NCBI GenBank assembly: GCA_033085395.1
Contig: MU853194.1
Span: 68,749 to 132,748, forward strand
Direction: 5' to 3'
Origin: Xanthoparmelia taractica
Lineage: Eukaryota; Ascomycota; Lecanoromycetes; Lecanorales; Parmeliaceae
Length of the DNA stretch: 64,000 nt
Shown: positions 22,971 through 34,027 of the stretch, piece by piece
Numbering within the stretch: position 1 is the first letter of the stretch
How the letters are laid out: every line of letters begins with the position of its first letter
Made by a program: the position numbers and the translations under genes
Notes under the pieces: model-generated
What the model saw: the letters and a program-made list of their open reading frames with translations, nothing else
What the model was told of the DNA's origin: nothing
Databases searched by the model: none

Positions 22971-23611
22971 ATGTGTAAGTCTTCCAGCGCCTTGCTTATT
23001 ATTGATGCAGTGGTCGTGTTGGACTATTGCCACAATGCAGCAATCTGCTGACGGGTAATTCAGCACTTGTCTCGGGAGAGAAGTCCAACTTCCAGTTCAT
23101 TCTTCGTCTCCTCAACACCAATGTCGATGGCAAGCAGAAGATCATGTACGCCCTCACCAAGATTAAGGGTGTTGGACGCCGTTACTCGAACTTGGTTTGT
23201 AAAAAAGCCGATGTCGACTTGAACAAGCGGTATGTACCCGGCCAATCCCTCATCAATCCAAGTCACCACCCCGGTCGCTCACAAGCCTTGCTAATACTGG
23301 CTTGCCATTTCAGAGCTGGTGAAATCACCTCCGAAGAACTTGAACGCATCGTCACCATTATTCAGAACCCGACTCAATACAAAATTCCTACATGGTTCCT
23401 TAATCGCCAACGCGACATTGTGGATGGTAAAGACTCGCAAGTATTGGCAAATGGCATGGACAGCAAGCTGCGTGAGGACTTGGAGCGCTTGAAGAAGATC
23501 CGTGCGCATCGAGGTCTGAGGCACTATTGGGGTTTGAGAGTCAGGGGACAGCATTCGAAGACTACTGGCCGAAGGGGTAGGACCGTGGGCGTGTCGAAGA
23601 AGAAGGGTTGA
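22971..23611 (+). CDS. RPS18: 40S ribosomal protein S18 (uS13)
   Basis: Three coding exons, 22971-22974, 23064-23229 and 23314-23611, give 155 residues. The first coding exon is only four bases (ATG plus one), followed by an 89 bp intron; splicing yields [20 protein letters not shown], the standard S18 start. The [11 protein letters not shown] and [17 protein letters not shown] segments and the basic tail [14 protein letters not shown] are diagnostic. The protein sits in the head of the small ribosomal subunit and contacts the large subunit. It is divergent from ATG27 and converges on the SBDS gene with a 244 bp gap. Confidence 0.97.
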
Positions 23612-23855
23612 GCATACAGCAGGATTCTGGAGAGAATCGGCGGTGTCCTTTTGTAGTGGACTCGATATTCAAAGCATGAAATTGGCACCTGGATTGCTTG
23701 CATAGTGTTCTAATCCGGGTCAAATTTACATATGCGATCACCATATCTCGTGGGCCCGTTGCAAAATATCCTCGCAGGCAGCTGGTGGCTGATTGACGGA
23801 AACGCTATGTGCTCATCAGGCCGCAGAATCTATTAATGCACAAAGCGGTATGAAT

Positions 23856-24855
23856 CTAGTCTCCTTCATGGACCACAGCCATATCAAGCACCTCGACTCT
23901 GCCTCTACCTTTCGTCTCACCACCTACGAATTCCCCCAAACCTTTGAAGGCGCCCGGCTCCACAAAGCCCACGACTTCCCATTCTTGCCCTAACGTGTCC
24001 TGAGTCTCTACCTGCTCCACAAAACTTAATATCCTGTCCTTCACAGTACCTGTAGCTTTCTCCTCAACATCGTCTTCGCCGTCCTGTGTTGCTTTCTTGG
24101 TCCCTACTCTTGTTGCTTGCTTGAGGATACTCGTAGGACAAGTAACCCGCAATCTCATCCTAGCTCTCGACACGGGTATTGGCTGCCATGCGATCAACGC
24201 CTTCATAGCCTCCAGAGCCTGGCTTTTCGCGCTCTTCGTGGTTACCACGCCCGTCCATGTCGGTAGGTCCTTCTTTCTTCCCTTGTCGCTCTCCCCTTCA
24301 ACTGTTGGCGTACCCGTACCGCTCCTTTTTTCATGTTCTTCTTGCTTATATTTTGCGCCCTGACTGCTCAACCGCTCCAAGGCTTTCTCAATCATTCCCG
24401 CTGTGTATACTCGCTTGCTCTTCGGATCGACTAACTTTCCGGCAACGATGTCGACCACCTCATTGTGGATCCTCTCCGCCTGAGCATGCCGTTCCCTTTC
24501 CCCCACCTGCATCTCACCCTTCTTCAAAATCTCTTGTATTATGTCGTCTACGCTAGTCTTCGGTCCGAAAGCCTTGGCAAGCTCCTGTGTGGGCGCTGTT
24601 TGCCCTTTGCTAACGGAAAGAAAGACATTGGGGGTTTGGAGAACATTGTCGAGGTCGGTCTCAATACCGCTACGGTATTCGAGGACTTTGTTCTTGTAGC
24701 AGGCAATTTCGAAGCGCTTTTTGCCTTTTTTCAGTCGGACGAGAGACACATTTGTCAGGCGGATCTGGTTTGAGGGCTGTACTTCAAGGTCAGTCCGCTT
24801 CCGCACGTGTAAGATTAGGCACAGAGTTTAAGGCACATACTTGGTTTATTTGCAT
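23856..24855 (-). CDS. SDO1: SBDS/SDO1 ribosome maturation protein
   Basis: Exon 1 is 15 bases (24855-24841, MQINQ); a 64 bp intron leads to exon 2 (24776-23856); total 311 residues. Without splicing the upstream frame gives an unrelated start, whereas the splice yields MQINQPSNQIRLTNVSLVRL, the classical SBDS opening. The FYSH domain (RFEIACYKNKVLEYRSG, the VFLSVSKG motif) and the DDIIQEILKKGEMQVGE segment follow. SBDS, together with the EFL1 GTPase, releases eIF6/Tif6 from pre-60S subunits in the cytoplasm. The protein is about 60 residues longer than yeast Sdo1 owing to Lys/Glu-rich insertions around residues 155-180 and 230-255. It lies beside RPS18, another ribosome gene, in convergent orientation. 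Confidence 0.94.
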
Positions 24856-25263
24856 AGTGACAGCAAGGGATATCTCTCTGTCCTTTACTATTTCTGCTTA
24901 GTACGCAGATTCGGCACTGGCACACGAGATAAATAGGTGGAAAGATCACGTTCTCTCGTGAAAATGATATGCTAAATGCTGAGTACGCAGGTGGTGCAGC
25001 ATAGCTGACGGCTTCCCACACAATCTGATGCTTAACCCTAAAACTTCCTAATCCGCCTAGCTTTTCTTATCGATAAGCTTTTGAGGCTTCAGTCAAAGCA
25101 TCATTCATGTACGAGGACCTCGGTACGAATATATGTTATACCTGACCTCCCCTTCTCCGTAATTCAACTCTCCTATCTCCTTTGCAGAAGTTATCAGAAC
25201 CAATCCATAATACTTCTCTGAAATCCCACTACTACCTCCGACCAAGGACCAGTAAACTGGACA
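24856..25263. promoter_or_regulatory. Divergent promoter of SDO1 and the HAD gene
   Basis: A 408 bp interval lies between two divergent start codons and contains both promoters. It includes CT-rich stretches near 25145-25180. No specific site is assigned. Confidence 0.5.
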
Positions 25264-26615
25264 ATGGCCTCACAAAAGCCCCCAAAGGTCGTCCTTTTCG
25301 ATGTCGGCGGTGTTTGTGTACGCTTATAATTGTCAATTCCGTTGGAGAAGAGTTTCTTTATGCTAAGTAGCTGTCCAGGTACTCTCTCCTCTTCAAGCTA
25401 TCATCGAGTTCGAACGTAAAAACGGTATCCCAAAAGATTGGGTCAACTACGCGATTAGATGTACGTAATTCCGGCGTCGATGTCCCTCGCTTTGGACCAA
25501 GTCTTGAGTCTTGACAGATGTCTTGGGAGCTTGTACTTTTAGACACGTCCCGAGATCCAATGTAATCCCCCAAGTTAGGCGATACTGATTTTGATAATAA
25601 TTATTCAGACAGCGCACCTAATGGTCACTGGCAGCGTCTCGAACGCGGAGAAATCAAGATGGATGCAGCTTTTTTCAAAGGCTTCACGGCAGATCTCCAC
25701 AATAGAAATGCCTGGAAGGAATTTCATACCAGCTTTAGGAACGAGAAGAAAAGGCTGAAGGACACGGCAAATCCAACGCAGCTGGGGGATCACGTTAGCT
25801 TGAAAGCTGAGACTGCAGATTCTGAGCCTACAGACGATGATCAAGGAGCACACTTCTCGTCTCGCGAGCAACAACCATCAGAGAGTGATCCAGAAAACGG
25901 AAGACCTTCCCTCTCGAAGCTGGCAAGAGATACCACAATTGGAGACCCGGTCAGCATAGAATCCGAGGACGTGGTTGAATCATCCGGCAAAGCCAAGATC
26001 ACAGAATACTCCTCACCCAAAAACAAAGTCGAAGCTCCTTCGTCGTCCAGCAAGTCCCAAACTTTCCCCACTCCCTTACCCTCGATTGACGGCGAATCCC
26101 TCTTCTGGTCCATGATGAATGCTTCACGCCATCCTGATCCCTACATTTTTCCAGCGCTTGAACGGTTATCGAGTCAGAAAAACCGTCCTATTATTGGAGC
26201 CCTCTCCAACACCGTCCTCTTTCCGCCGGGTCACCCGTGGAGCAGAAAGGAGCTTTCTTCGTCTTCCTCCTATCCAAAAGTTGCAGACGCCTTCTTACTC
26301 AACCCCAAGAAGTATTTCGACGTCTACATTGCCAGTGCGGAAGTTGGGATGCGGAAGCCGTCACGCGACATATATGATCTTGCCATTCAGCGCTTAGATG
26401 AATTTGACAAGCGGAAAGGTGGTAATGGAATCAAGCCGGAAGATGTAGTCTTTCTGGATGACATTGGAGAGAACTTGAAGATGGGAAGGGAAGTGGGAAT
26501 GAAAACGATCAGAGTGCAATTGGGCAAAACATGGAGAGCTGTGAAAGAATTGGAAGGAGTCTTGGGGGAGGGTGTGGAATTGATGGACGAAAAGACTCGG
26601 AGGGCGAAATTATAA
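25264..26615 (+). CDS. HAD-superfamily hydrolase with a long disordered insertion
   Basis: Exons 25264-25317, 25379-25460 and 25609-26615 (introns 61 and 148 bp) give 380 residues. HAD motif I is VVLFDVGGV at about residues 9-17, with the nucleophile Asp but Gly instead of the second Asp, as in dehalogenase or epoxide-hydrolase N-terminal-like HADs. GALSNTV carries the motif II Ser, the lysine of motif III is in GMRKPSRDIY, and motif IV is VVFLDDIGEN. The cap region (AIIEFERKNGIPKDW, then APNGHWQRLERGEI) matches fungal acyl-CoA dehydrogenase/epoxide hydrolase-associated HADs. Between cap and core lies about 90 residues of Ser/Glu/Asp-rich sequence, unusual for the family. The substrate is unknown. 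Confidence 0.88.
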
Positions 26616-27168
26616 GATAGAATACCGTTGGAAGATGACGATTGAGGCAACTGCAAGTTTTGGAAATCCTCAAAAAGCTGGGGGGCATTGCGAGATGGAT
26701 TGGCAGGCGTAAGGGTACAGCTCACGGCTAAATGTCACATTTTGTCGGCTTGATGCCCCCAATCGTACGGAGAAGAAACCCAATTTCTTCCCAAAAGCGC
26801 CTGAAACTCGCCTTTTTAATTTTGCACAAAGGGAAGGTGGTTTGGTGGTAAACGATACTGAGAGAAACCCGTACGATCCGGATATAGATTGACCAACTTC
26901 TAGATTCTGTATGCCGTAAAAGGTTGCGCGTACTCATCGACCTGTAAGTAGGGTATATGCAGCAACTCCAAGTGATAAAAACACTAGATCCTCCTTTGCT
27001 CTCGACCATCCGTCTCGATGCGCCAGGTTTCTGCTGGTCATCTGGGTATTTGCCATCCATGTCTGACGTGAGTCCATTCACCAACACTCCAATTTCCTAC
27101 GATACCATTTTCCTGGACGCTGAAGACTGAAGATTCCCAAAACTCGACTGGGTACACTGAAATTTGAA
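26616..27168. other. Convergent interval between the HAD and polyQ genes
   Basis: About 550 bases between convergent genes. A 119-codon minus-strand frame (26728-27087) exists but shows no domain or clear codon pattern, so I do not call it a gene. Confidence 0.5.
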
Positions 27169-29912
27169 CTACTCTCGAACGTAGACAGGCGCTTTTACGA
27201 GCACACTTCGGCCCCTAACCTCAACGGCCATAAACGTAGAGAATCTGACTCTGTCCTCCTTTGGGGGACTCGGTTGTTGCTGTAATGTTCCCTGTCCCTG
27301 ACCCTGTTGCGGTTGTGGGCCAGGAGATGCTCCCGAGACACTTCCTTTCTTCCCAACCGCGCCACCCATGAAACCAGTGAACATTCCCTTCTTCTTTCCT
27401 TGCACCGCCTGTTGCTGTTGCTGCTGCTGCTGTTGTTGCTGTTGTTGTTGTTGTTGCTGTTGTTGCTGCTGCATGGCTATTTCTTTTCCGGTCTCTTCGT
27501 TGCCATTCCCGTTGCTAGTGCCCGTATCGCGACTTTCGATAGACCCAGTCTCCTCAGTCTGTTTCGAAACTGTGCTCCCGCCGTCGGCATCTGTAGGTCC
27601 TTCGCCTGGGTTTGTCAAAGCAGGCAAACCACTCTCAACTTTCATCCAGGCTTCTTGCACTAAGACGCCAGGAGCTACATACTCGACGAACACATCTCGG
27701 CTTTCTAGGGGTAGGTTGGCAGCTATGCCGACAGCAAGCTCCACAATCATTGATACACCACCTTCTAGACCGGGCGGCGGAGGTTCTTTCAACATCATCG
27801 AGAGGCTAGCTGTCAATTTCTCAACTAGTGATTCTGTTAAGGAAGCGCGATTTTCGGCTGCTTGAGAAGATGAAAGGACTTCATGTAGGCCATCTAGAGT
27901 AGCCAGGCGCCAATTTGAAATCCTGGCAAGAAGGGAGTCCTTTTCCTCCTCTGAAGGGGTTGGGGCAGCAAAACGGCGAAGGTTCTTCTCGATGATCTTG
28001 AGCTGCGCTGAGAAACCGGGTTCCAACGAGGGATGAAAGTAGCGTTCTAGTAGTTCGTCTACAAGCCATCGAGATATACAAGCACGGCCAACAGCTGTCA
28101 TCTCCTTTGTTGGCTGCGTGGCTGCGTCTCGATTGACATGGGGTGCAAGCCAGGGCGGAATGGACCGCCAGTCACGGCGGATATTGAAAGCAAGGTTGTT
28201 GATAGCGCCGTCAAGCCGTTGAAACCTGTTAGAGTATTCGTTGTCGTCTAATGAAGTGCGGGATTGTGATAAGCGCTGATGGGCGAGCGTATTCTGAAGC
28301 TGTTGGACCTGGGCGTCCTTATCGAAGTAGTATTTCTTTACTTTGCGGTATTTGTCCTCTAACAAGTATTGTTTAGTATTTTGAATATGAAACTCAGCTG
28401 CACGATAACAACGCGAAGGAATGATAGACATACGTAATTCATCATGACGATTGAGCAATTGTGCAACGTCTAGGCTCGATAAGTCATCTCGAGACCGATT
28501 TGGCGGCGGTGTACTTCGACCTTCTTGTTGCGTCATTGGTGACGGTTGAGCGTTTCCCCTGTAGCTTTGACCTTGCGGGGCTAGTTGAGCGCTGTACTGT
28601 GGGGGTGGGTTGGGGGGTAGAGTCGAGCCTTGTTGGACACCTTGATTGTAGTGTTGATAAGTGCCGCCTTCCCGACCCTGACCTCCTGACGATGAACTTT
28701 GCTGAGTCGCCTCACTTGAGCGTCTGGTTGAAGGGGGCTGCTGAGTTGGCGGTGGTCCCATAGAGCCCTGCATGTATGTCCCAGGAGAAAACTGACTCTG
28801 CTCTTGTTTCTTTGGATAAGAATCCGAGGCTCGCGGATAATGGACAACAGGGGGAGGCTCCAGCGACTGTGCCGATGATGGTCTGCTAGTTTGGTCTTGG
28901 TACAACTGTTGGAGCGCGTCGTGTGGAGCCCTATGAGCAAATGAATGACTAGATGTCGAGGTCGCGGAAGACGGAGAAGGGTAATATGAGGAAGGCTGTT
29001 GGCGAGCAACTTTGGGTGACTGAGAAGATGACTGACGCTCTAGGGGCTGCCGCGTTGCTGTATCCGAGACTATAGATTGCTGGATCGGCTTGCCGTAAAG
29101 ATATTCCTCGTGAGTAAGAGGGGGCGGGAAACCTGGAGATCGTAGTGGGTCCTTCTCCGACTCTGTGTACTGCACATACGAGGTCCGCAAAGCACTTGCG
29201 CTGTTCAAGTTTTTGGAGTCAGCAAATGTACTCTGTGATAAATTCTGAGTTGTGAGACAGATCTGGAGAGCTAGGCGAAGAAAACAAATCTCCGCTGTTT
29301 CGTGACTCAAGACATCAGAAAGGGACTCCTCGGAAAGACGTACCTTCCTTGGTCTTCGTCGTTGGCCAAAGGATTCGGGGGAGACCAGCGCTCTTGATCA
29401 GTACGGTTGCGTGCGTCGGCGTTGTAGGACCCTGGCTCTTGTAGCTGGTTCTTCCTTCTAACGGATGTACTCCTGCCAACCTTTTCGGTTTTGTCTTTGG
29501 GGACCTCCTTGGAAGAACCTCCGAGTCCAAAAAACCTCCTCTTTTTCTGCTCCGCTTTGGGCACTGGAGCCCTTGGGGATCGTTGGTAATAGCGGTCTGG
29601 GTTATCGTCCTCCACCGCCGAGTTGGGCGTGCTGTGAAGGCTAATCGATGGTTGGGTATTAGTATTGAGCAAGGCCGGGAGCCGATGACTCTGTGATCTT
29701 ATGGGACCAGATGCCAATTGACTCTGGGGCCTTGTGGGACCTGATGCCAGCTGATAGAATCCTACTGCTTCTGAAGAATATGGTAGCCCCTCGTCGTGAT
29801 GGTGATCCGAGGTCGTAGAGTGGGGGTTAATGACTTCCCTGTCGTCTTGGGAGCCTAGTGAGATGTCTGAACGATTGATGTTTCTGTGCGAATGGAAAAG
29901 GGTTGATGGCAT
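27169..29912 (-). CDS. Polyglutamine-containing conserved fungal protein
   Basis: Exons 29912-29344, 29230-28434 and 28358-27169 give 851 residues. The N-terminal 400 residues are Ser/Pro/Gln-rich and disordered, with a basic KKRRFFGLG patch. A helical region follows, starting with the LDVAQLLNRHDELQ and DKYRKVKKYYFDKDAQVQ segments (probable coiled coil) that join only when the second intron (75 bp) is spliced. Then comes a conserved globular part with RRDWRSIPPWLAP. A tract of 21 consecutive glutamines (27409-27471, mixed CAG/CAA) precedes the basic C-terminal part; the last residues, RFSTFMAVEVRGRSVLVKAPVYVRE when read in two blocks, appear conserved. The first intron (113 bp, 29231-29343) needs an unusual AGAG acceptor to keep frame. 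The function is unknown. Confidence 0.75.
27409..27471 (-). repeat. Polyglutamine codon tract, 21 codons
   Basis: An uninterrupted run of mixed CAG and CAA codons read on the minus strand lies inside the protein at 27169-29912. Mixed codons usually make such tracts less prone to slippage than pure CAG. Confidence 0.95.
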
Positions 29913-30566
29913 CGTTCGGGCAAGGGCAAAGGGGACAGGTTAGAGGTAGAGCATCGATTAATTCCGCCGAGGCCTCGTTTATTTTAGAGGCTAACGAGAC
30001 GATTAACATGTTGTAAGTAATTAGATGACATCAGGTGAAATACACACTACTATAATTCTCCGGTGGATCTGAGAATAGTATCAAGTACCCTAAGATACGA
30101 TATGCTCAAACAGCTGAAAGGATGAAACAGGCAATTACTTGCGGTATGCAAGCCATTAACCGGGCTGTCTCCTTATTTCATTCCCCAGCTTACAATCGAA
30201 TAAGCAGATGGCCCTTGACTAAACCATGAGCGGTTGTTTATTCCTTCGTGTGCTTGGACTTCCCTACTAAGAACCTGCTAAGGACTGCATTCATAGTGTT
30301 CGACAAAGGACAAAGGACGGTGCAAATTCTGACAACTGTGTCACCATACGCTCACCGGTCACCTAGGAGTTACCGTAAAACTTTCTTCATACTATTGAGA
30401 AGAGGCTTTGGCTCGCTATGAATATCTAACGAATCACTAAGAGACATTGATGTAAGTACGAAAATGGCCCACCGACTAATGTGCTATGCGCCCGTACCCC
30501 CTTGTATCCTTTCTAAGAAGCCCCAATGTCAACGTATCCAACGCTCGACGTTCCGAAAAATGCTTC
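29913..30566. other. Spacer between the polyQ gene and carboxypeptidase Y
   Basis: About 650 bases: promoter side of the polyQ gene plus the 3' flank of carboxypeptidase Y. No feature is identified. Confidence 0.55.
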
Positions 30567-32301
30567 TTACATCCATTCGCCGCTCAGCCAGCGGTTAAAA
30601 AAGTCTAAACTGGCCTCTGGTTGATCTAGAGGGACCATGTGGCCTCCAGCATGAAGTCTCATGAATGTGAGATTACCGTTGTTCTTGACTTCGCCAATCT
30701 TTCGGCCATCACCGCCAAGTTTCAGATCCTCAAGTGCCACTTCGTTGTAAGCTTTCTGCCCAGGCCATTCGAGAGCCTCGGTCCATGCTTGATTTCCCAG
30801 CCAGTTGCAAATAAAGTCCGCATCGCCCTGGACCAGGATTAGCACTCGCTGAGCGTAACGATATTTGGGGGTCAGGAACTTACAGCGTAAATCAGTATGG
30901 GCATCTTCTCAAGAATCCCTGGCACTAAGCGATGGAATGGCATCATCCAGTCACCAGCAAACAGGAAATTACGGTTGACATCAAAATTACAGCCGTCGTA
31001 GCTGTCCACCTCTGCGCCAAGGGCCTCCATAACCTCTGGCTTGTTGAGCCACTTGCTGATCCAAGTAAGTTGACTGTAACAGAGCGATCCATCTTCGCAT
31101 GGCACGCGAACATCATAAGGGTTCTGTCCTGTTCGCTGGTAGGGTCCGATGATGGCATTGTTGCAGTAGATCGCCGCAGGAACACATGACCAAACACTCT
31201 CGCTATTGTAGCAGCTCTCAATAAGTGACTGGCATCGAGGGAGCGCGTTGTCCATTCCTTGGCACTGGCCCTCTTCCACAACAGCCGGCCAACCGCCATC
31301 GCCGCAAGCCATAGGCCTGTAGTACTCGTATTGCGTAAGGCCATCGGTCAGACCGTTACCGATCAAGATAGATTTCAGATTGATGTTTCTCTTCTTGTGA
31401 CTCATGATTTCGGATGTGAAAACGGGTATGTAATGTCCAGCATATGACTCTCCGGCAATATGGAAGTCCTGATGGGCGTATTGGGGGAATTGCTTGAAGA
31501 AAAGGGTGAGTAAAGCGTATACATCCTTGCCAGCGGCGATCGTATCGCTGACTGAGCCTCCGCTGTAGGAATAGCCTGTATTTACGGGCTGGTCCAGGAA
31601 GATTACAGAAGCATTCGAGTTCCACGAATACGGATTGTGGACAATGTTTAGCTTATTGTCGATAGAGGCTGGACCAAGCTCCAGGAACAGGCCCGTTAAT
31701 GAGCTACATCCAGGTCCTCCATTGAGCCATAAGACCACAGGATCATTCTCGGGATCGTTTCGAGACTCAAAGAACCCTAGGTGAGCCATCAGAAACATTG
31801 ACATGGACAATAGAATGGTTCGAGGAACATACAATAGAACAGATGTTTATCGTTGTCGAGATCGTCAAGGTAGCCGCTGTATTGCCTCACTTTCGGATCC
31901 ACTCCAAGTAAGCCCGGGTCAACGCCTTTAGATCTCAGATCATAAGTATTGAGCCTGCCATCGACGTCCCTCTCCTTCTCGCCGTTCTCGTTGTCAACCC
32001 ATACGCTCTGGACGTCGGCCCCGCGAATAATATGATCCCAGTGGCTGTCTGGTCGGCGTTTGTGATTTTTGGGTCTAGAAAGAAAGCTGGCTTCGTCCAT
32101 AGCTCCTGGATACATCATGGCGACCTCATCCCAAACAGCTCTGGCTTCTTCGGTCAAAGACTTCAAAGAATTCTTGAGATCCTTGAGAGGCATCGTCCAC
32201 GACTCTTGTGAGTGCTGTGGCGCTTGGTCTTGAAGAGGGACTTGCTGCTGTACTGACGCAGCGCAAGCTCCCACAAGGAGAGCCGAGATTACTTGCTTCA
32301 T
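30567..32301 (-). CDS. cpyA: Vacuolar serine carboxypeptidase Y
   Basis: Exons 32301-31833, 31776-30884 and 30827-30567 (two 56 bp introns) give 540 residues. A signal peptide ([17 protein letters not shown]) and a propeptide of about 110 residues precede mature sequence. Family S10 hallmarks are in place: NGGPGCSS (oxyanion region), the catalytic Ser in GESYAG at about residue 267, the catalytic Asp in GDADFICN, which is formed exactly by splicing the second intron, and the catalytic His in [11 protein letters not shown] near the end. The enzyme removes C-terminal residues from peptides in the vacuole. [10 protein letters not shown] and the WLNKPEV segment are typical of the CpyA/PRC1 branch rather than secreted S10 enzymes. 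Confidence 0.95.
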
Positions 32302-32910
32302 TCTGGCAAAGAGACGTTAGCTACTAGACGGCAGTAGAATTTGTGTGAAGTGAGCACAGATCGGTAGATGACTTTCGTATAGAGCAACGACTGGTACGAT
32401 GGAGATGAATGATTGATAGTGAAGGCTTACGCTGCTGGAGCTGCCTGGCTGCCTAGCAACAGTCAAGGCTTGGCAGGGTCTCAAGTCGCATGACGATACA
32501 GAAGTACTACTATGTAAGGTGTGGCACGAGACTCTATGCCTAACCTACACGTACCTTGCTATCATTGTATCTGGGCGTGCGGATACCCTTATCAGCTTAC
32601 GTACAGTGATACTCCGTCCCTGATGAGGTGGTATTGGAAACGAGTATATATATATAAGAAGTCTATGGTAATTCTGTATAGGTATATTTTTGAGACTGAG
32701 AAATATTTACGATTTTGTATTTTATCAATTAGCACTTGAGAAGCCCTTCAAGTAGGCAGAGCATCGGATAGCTTGGCTTTACTTTGTGACATTATTCCTC
32801 GTTGGTTTTCAAGATAGCCTGCCCCGAAGCCATTTATGATTGTTGATTTGGGCGTTTGCATATTCTCTACCCTTGTCCTAACACGTCGCCGCCCTTGGTC
32901 TTCATTACCA
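32302..32910. other. Interval between CPY and the truncated dehydrogenase
   Basis: About 610 bases containing the carboxypeptidase promoter and a short AT microsatellite (TATATATATATA near 32645-32656). No gene is supported. Confidence 0.55.
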
Positions 32911-33488
32911 ATGGCAATCGCAGACATTCCAGACTCTATGCTCTCTGCACAGATTGTAGAGGTAGTCATGTCGTTCACTTTCGTCTACCAATCGGATTCA
33001 GTTAATGATACATCAATCAATAGTTCAACATACCCTACCAGATCCACAAAGCTCCCACTCCCAAGTCCCTTGGTCCCTACGATGTTCCCCTCAGAGTTGC
33101 CATAGCATCACTGTGTCATACCGATGGCATGGTTAGTGCAGGCGTAATGGGGACAAAACTCCCCTGTATTGGATCTCACGAAGGTGCCGGTACCGTCGTT
33201 CACATTGGCTCGGCAGTCACAGAATTCAAGAACGGCGATCGAGTTACGGCCGGCCTACCACGGAACAGATGCGGCCATTGCTCCGATTGTCTCGACGACG
33301 AAAACTACCAGCAATACTGTCCCAATCTTGCAGGGCATGTAGGTGTCACTCTGGATGGGGCCTTTGCCGAGTACGTGATTGTCGAGGGCCGTGAGAACTC
33401 GAGGATACCTGACGACGTCTCCTTCGATTATGTTTGGACGTCCAGTGCAAAGGATGTAACTCGGGCTCACAAAAATTATTACAGATGA
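32911..33488 (+). pseudogene. 3'-truncated zinc alcohol dehydrogenase
   Basis: Exon 1 (32911-32961) and exon 2 (from 33024), joined over a 62 bp intron, encode the N-terminal half of a zinc-dependent medium-chain alcohol dehydrogenase. Present are the catalytic zinc ligands in LCHTDGM and GSHEGAG, the structural zinc loop with four cysteines (RCGHCSDC then YC), and HVGVTLDGAFAEY. Homology stops abruptly at about 33428 after DDVSFD, followed by 19 unrelated codons and a stop. The entire NAD-binding Rossmann half is missing; the family is normally about 350 residues and only about 152 remain. The retained part has no internal stop, so the truncation may be recent or the remnant may still be expressed. 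Nothing downstream to 34027 resembles the lost half. Confidence 0.8.
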
Positions 33489-34027
33489 GCTTGAATTGAT
33501 ATTCCATCTGGTTGCGCTCTTTCTACGCATCTTAAGGTCATCATTCGGTAAACATACCAATAATAACGAAGGCAGCAAGCATGGAATTCTTGATAAGTAA
33601 TTGGTGCCACCCGATTGAGACGACTCTGTGCCCGAGCACGCATGGCAAGCTGACTTTTTGGCGAATGATGGTGGATATAGTAGAGTAGATTCATATAATC
33701 AAGTTCAGGTAGTGTTGCAACAAAATTTAATGAAGAAGACGATGTTTTTCATGATGGCATTTCTGTTTCCGAATTTCACCTCGGATCACACGTCATCAGC
33801 CTTACGGAAAGGATGCTTCCGGAACCCACTCGAAGTTACCTTACGTCGGGCAACGACTGAATATTAATGGCTCGGCCTGGACAACAATTACTTTACCCAC
33901 AGATCAATTTCAATACCTTCCAAGGGGCCCAGAAGAGCATTCACGAACACCCTCCCATACCGCACAAGCTACCTAGTAATATAGTTCCTGGCCATACCAC
34001 CACCCTCTTCTAATCACAACCGTCAAG
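33489..34027. promoter_or_regulatory. Upstream region of Hsp104
   Basis: About 540 bases between the truncated dehydrogenase and the Hsp104 start. It contains the 5-bp-phased heat-shock-element-like site listed separately. No coding frame is supported. Confidence 0.6.
33816..33835 (+). promoter_or_regulatory. Candidate gapped heat shock element
   Basis: Five-base units nTTCn, nGAAn, a non-matching unit and nGAAn occur in correct phase, as in gap-type Hsf1 binding sites. The site lies about 190 bp upstream of the Hsp104 start codon, which is a sensible place for heat induction. Confidence 0.5.

Noticed and set aside
26728..27087. 119-codon minus-strand frame between the HAD and polyQ genes
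   Set aside because: No domain, no similarity that I recognise, and it sits in a convergent 3' region.
27307..27865. Long plus-strand open frames opposite the polyQ gene with poly-Leu or poly-Cys runs
   Set aside because: They are reverse-strand readings of the CAG/CAA tract and of a well-supported minus-strand gene.
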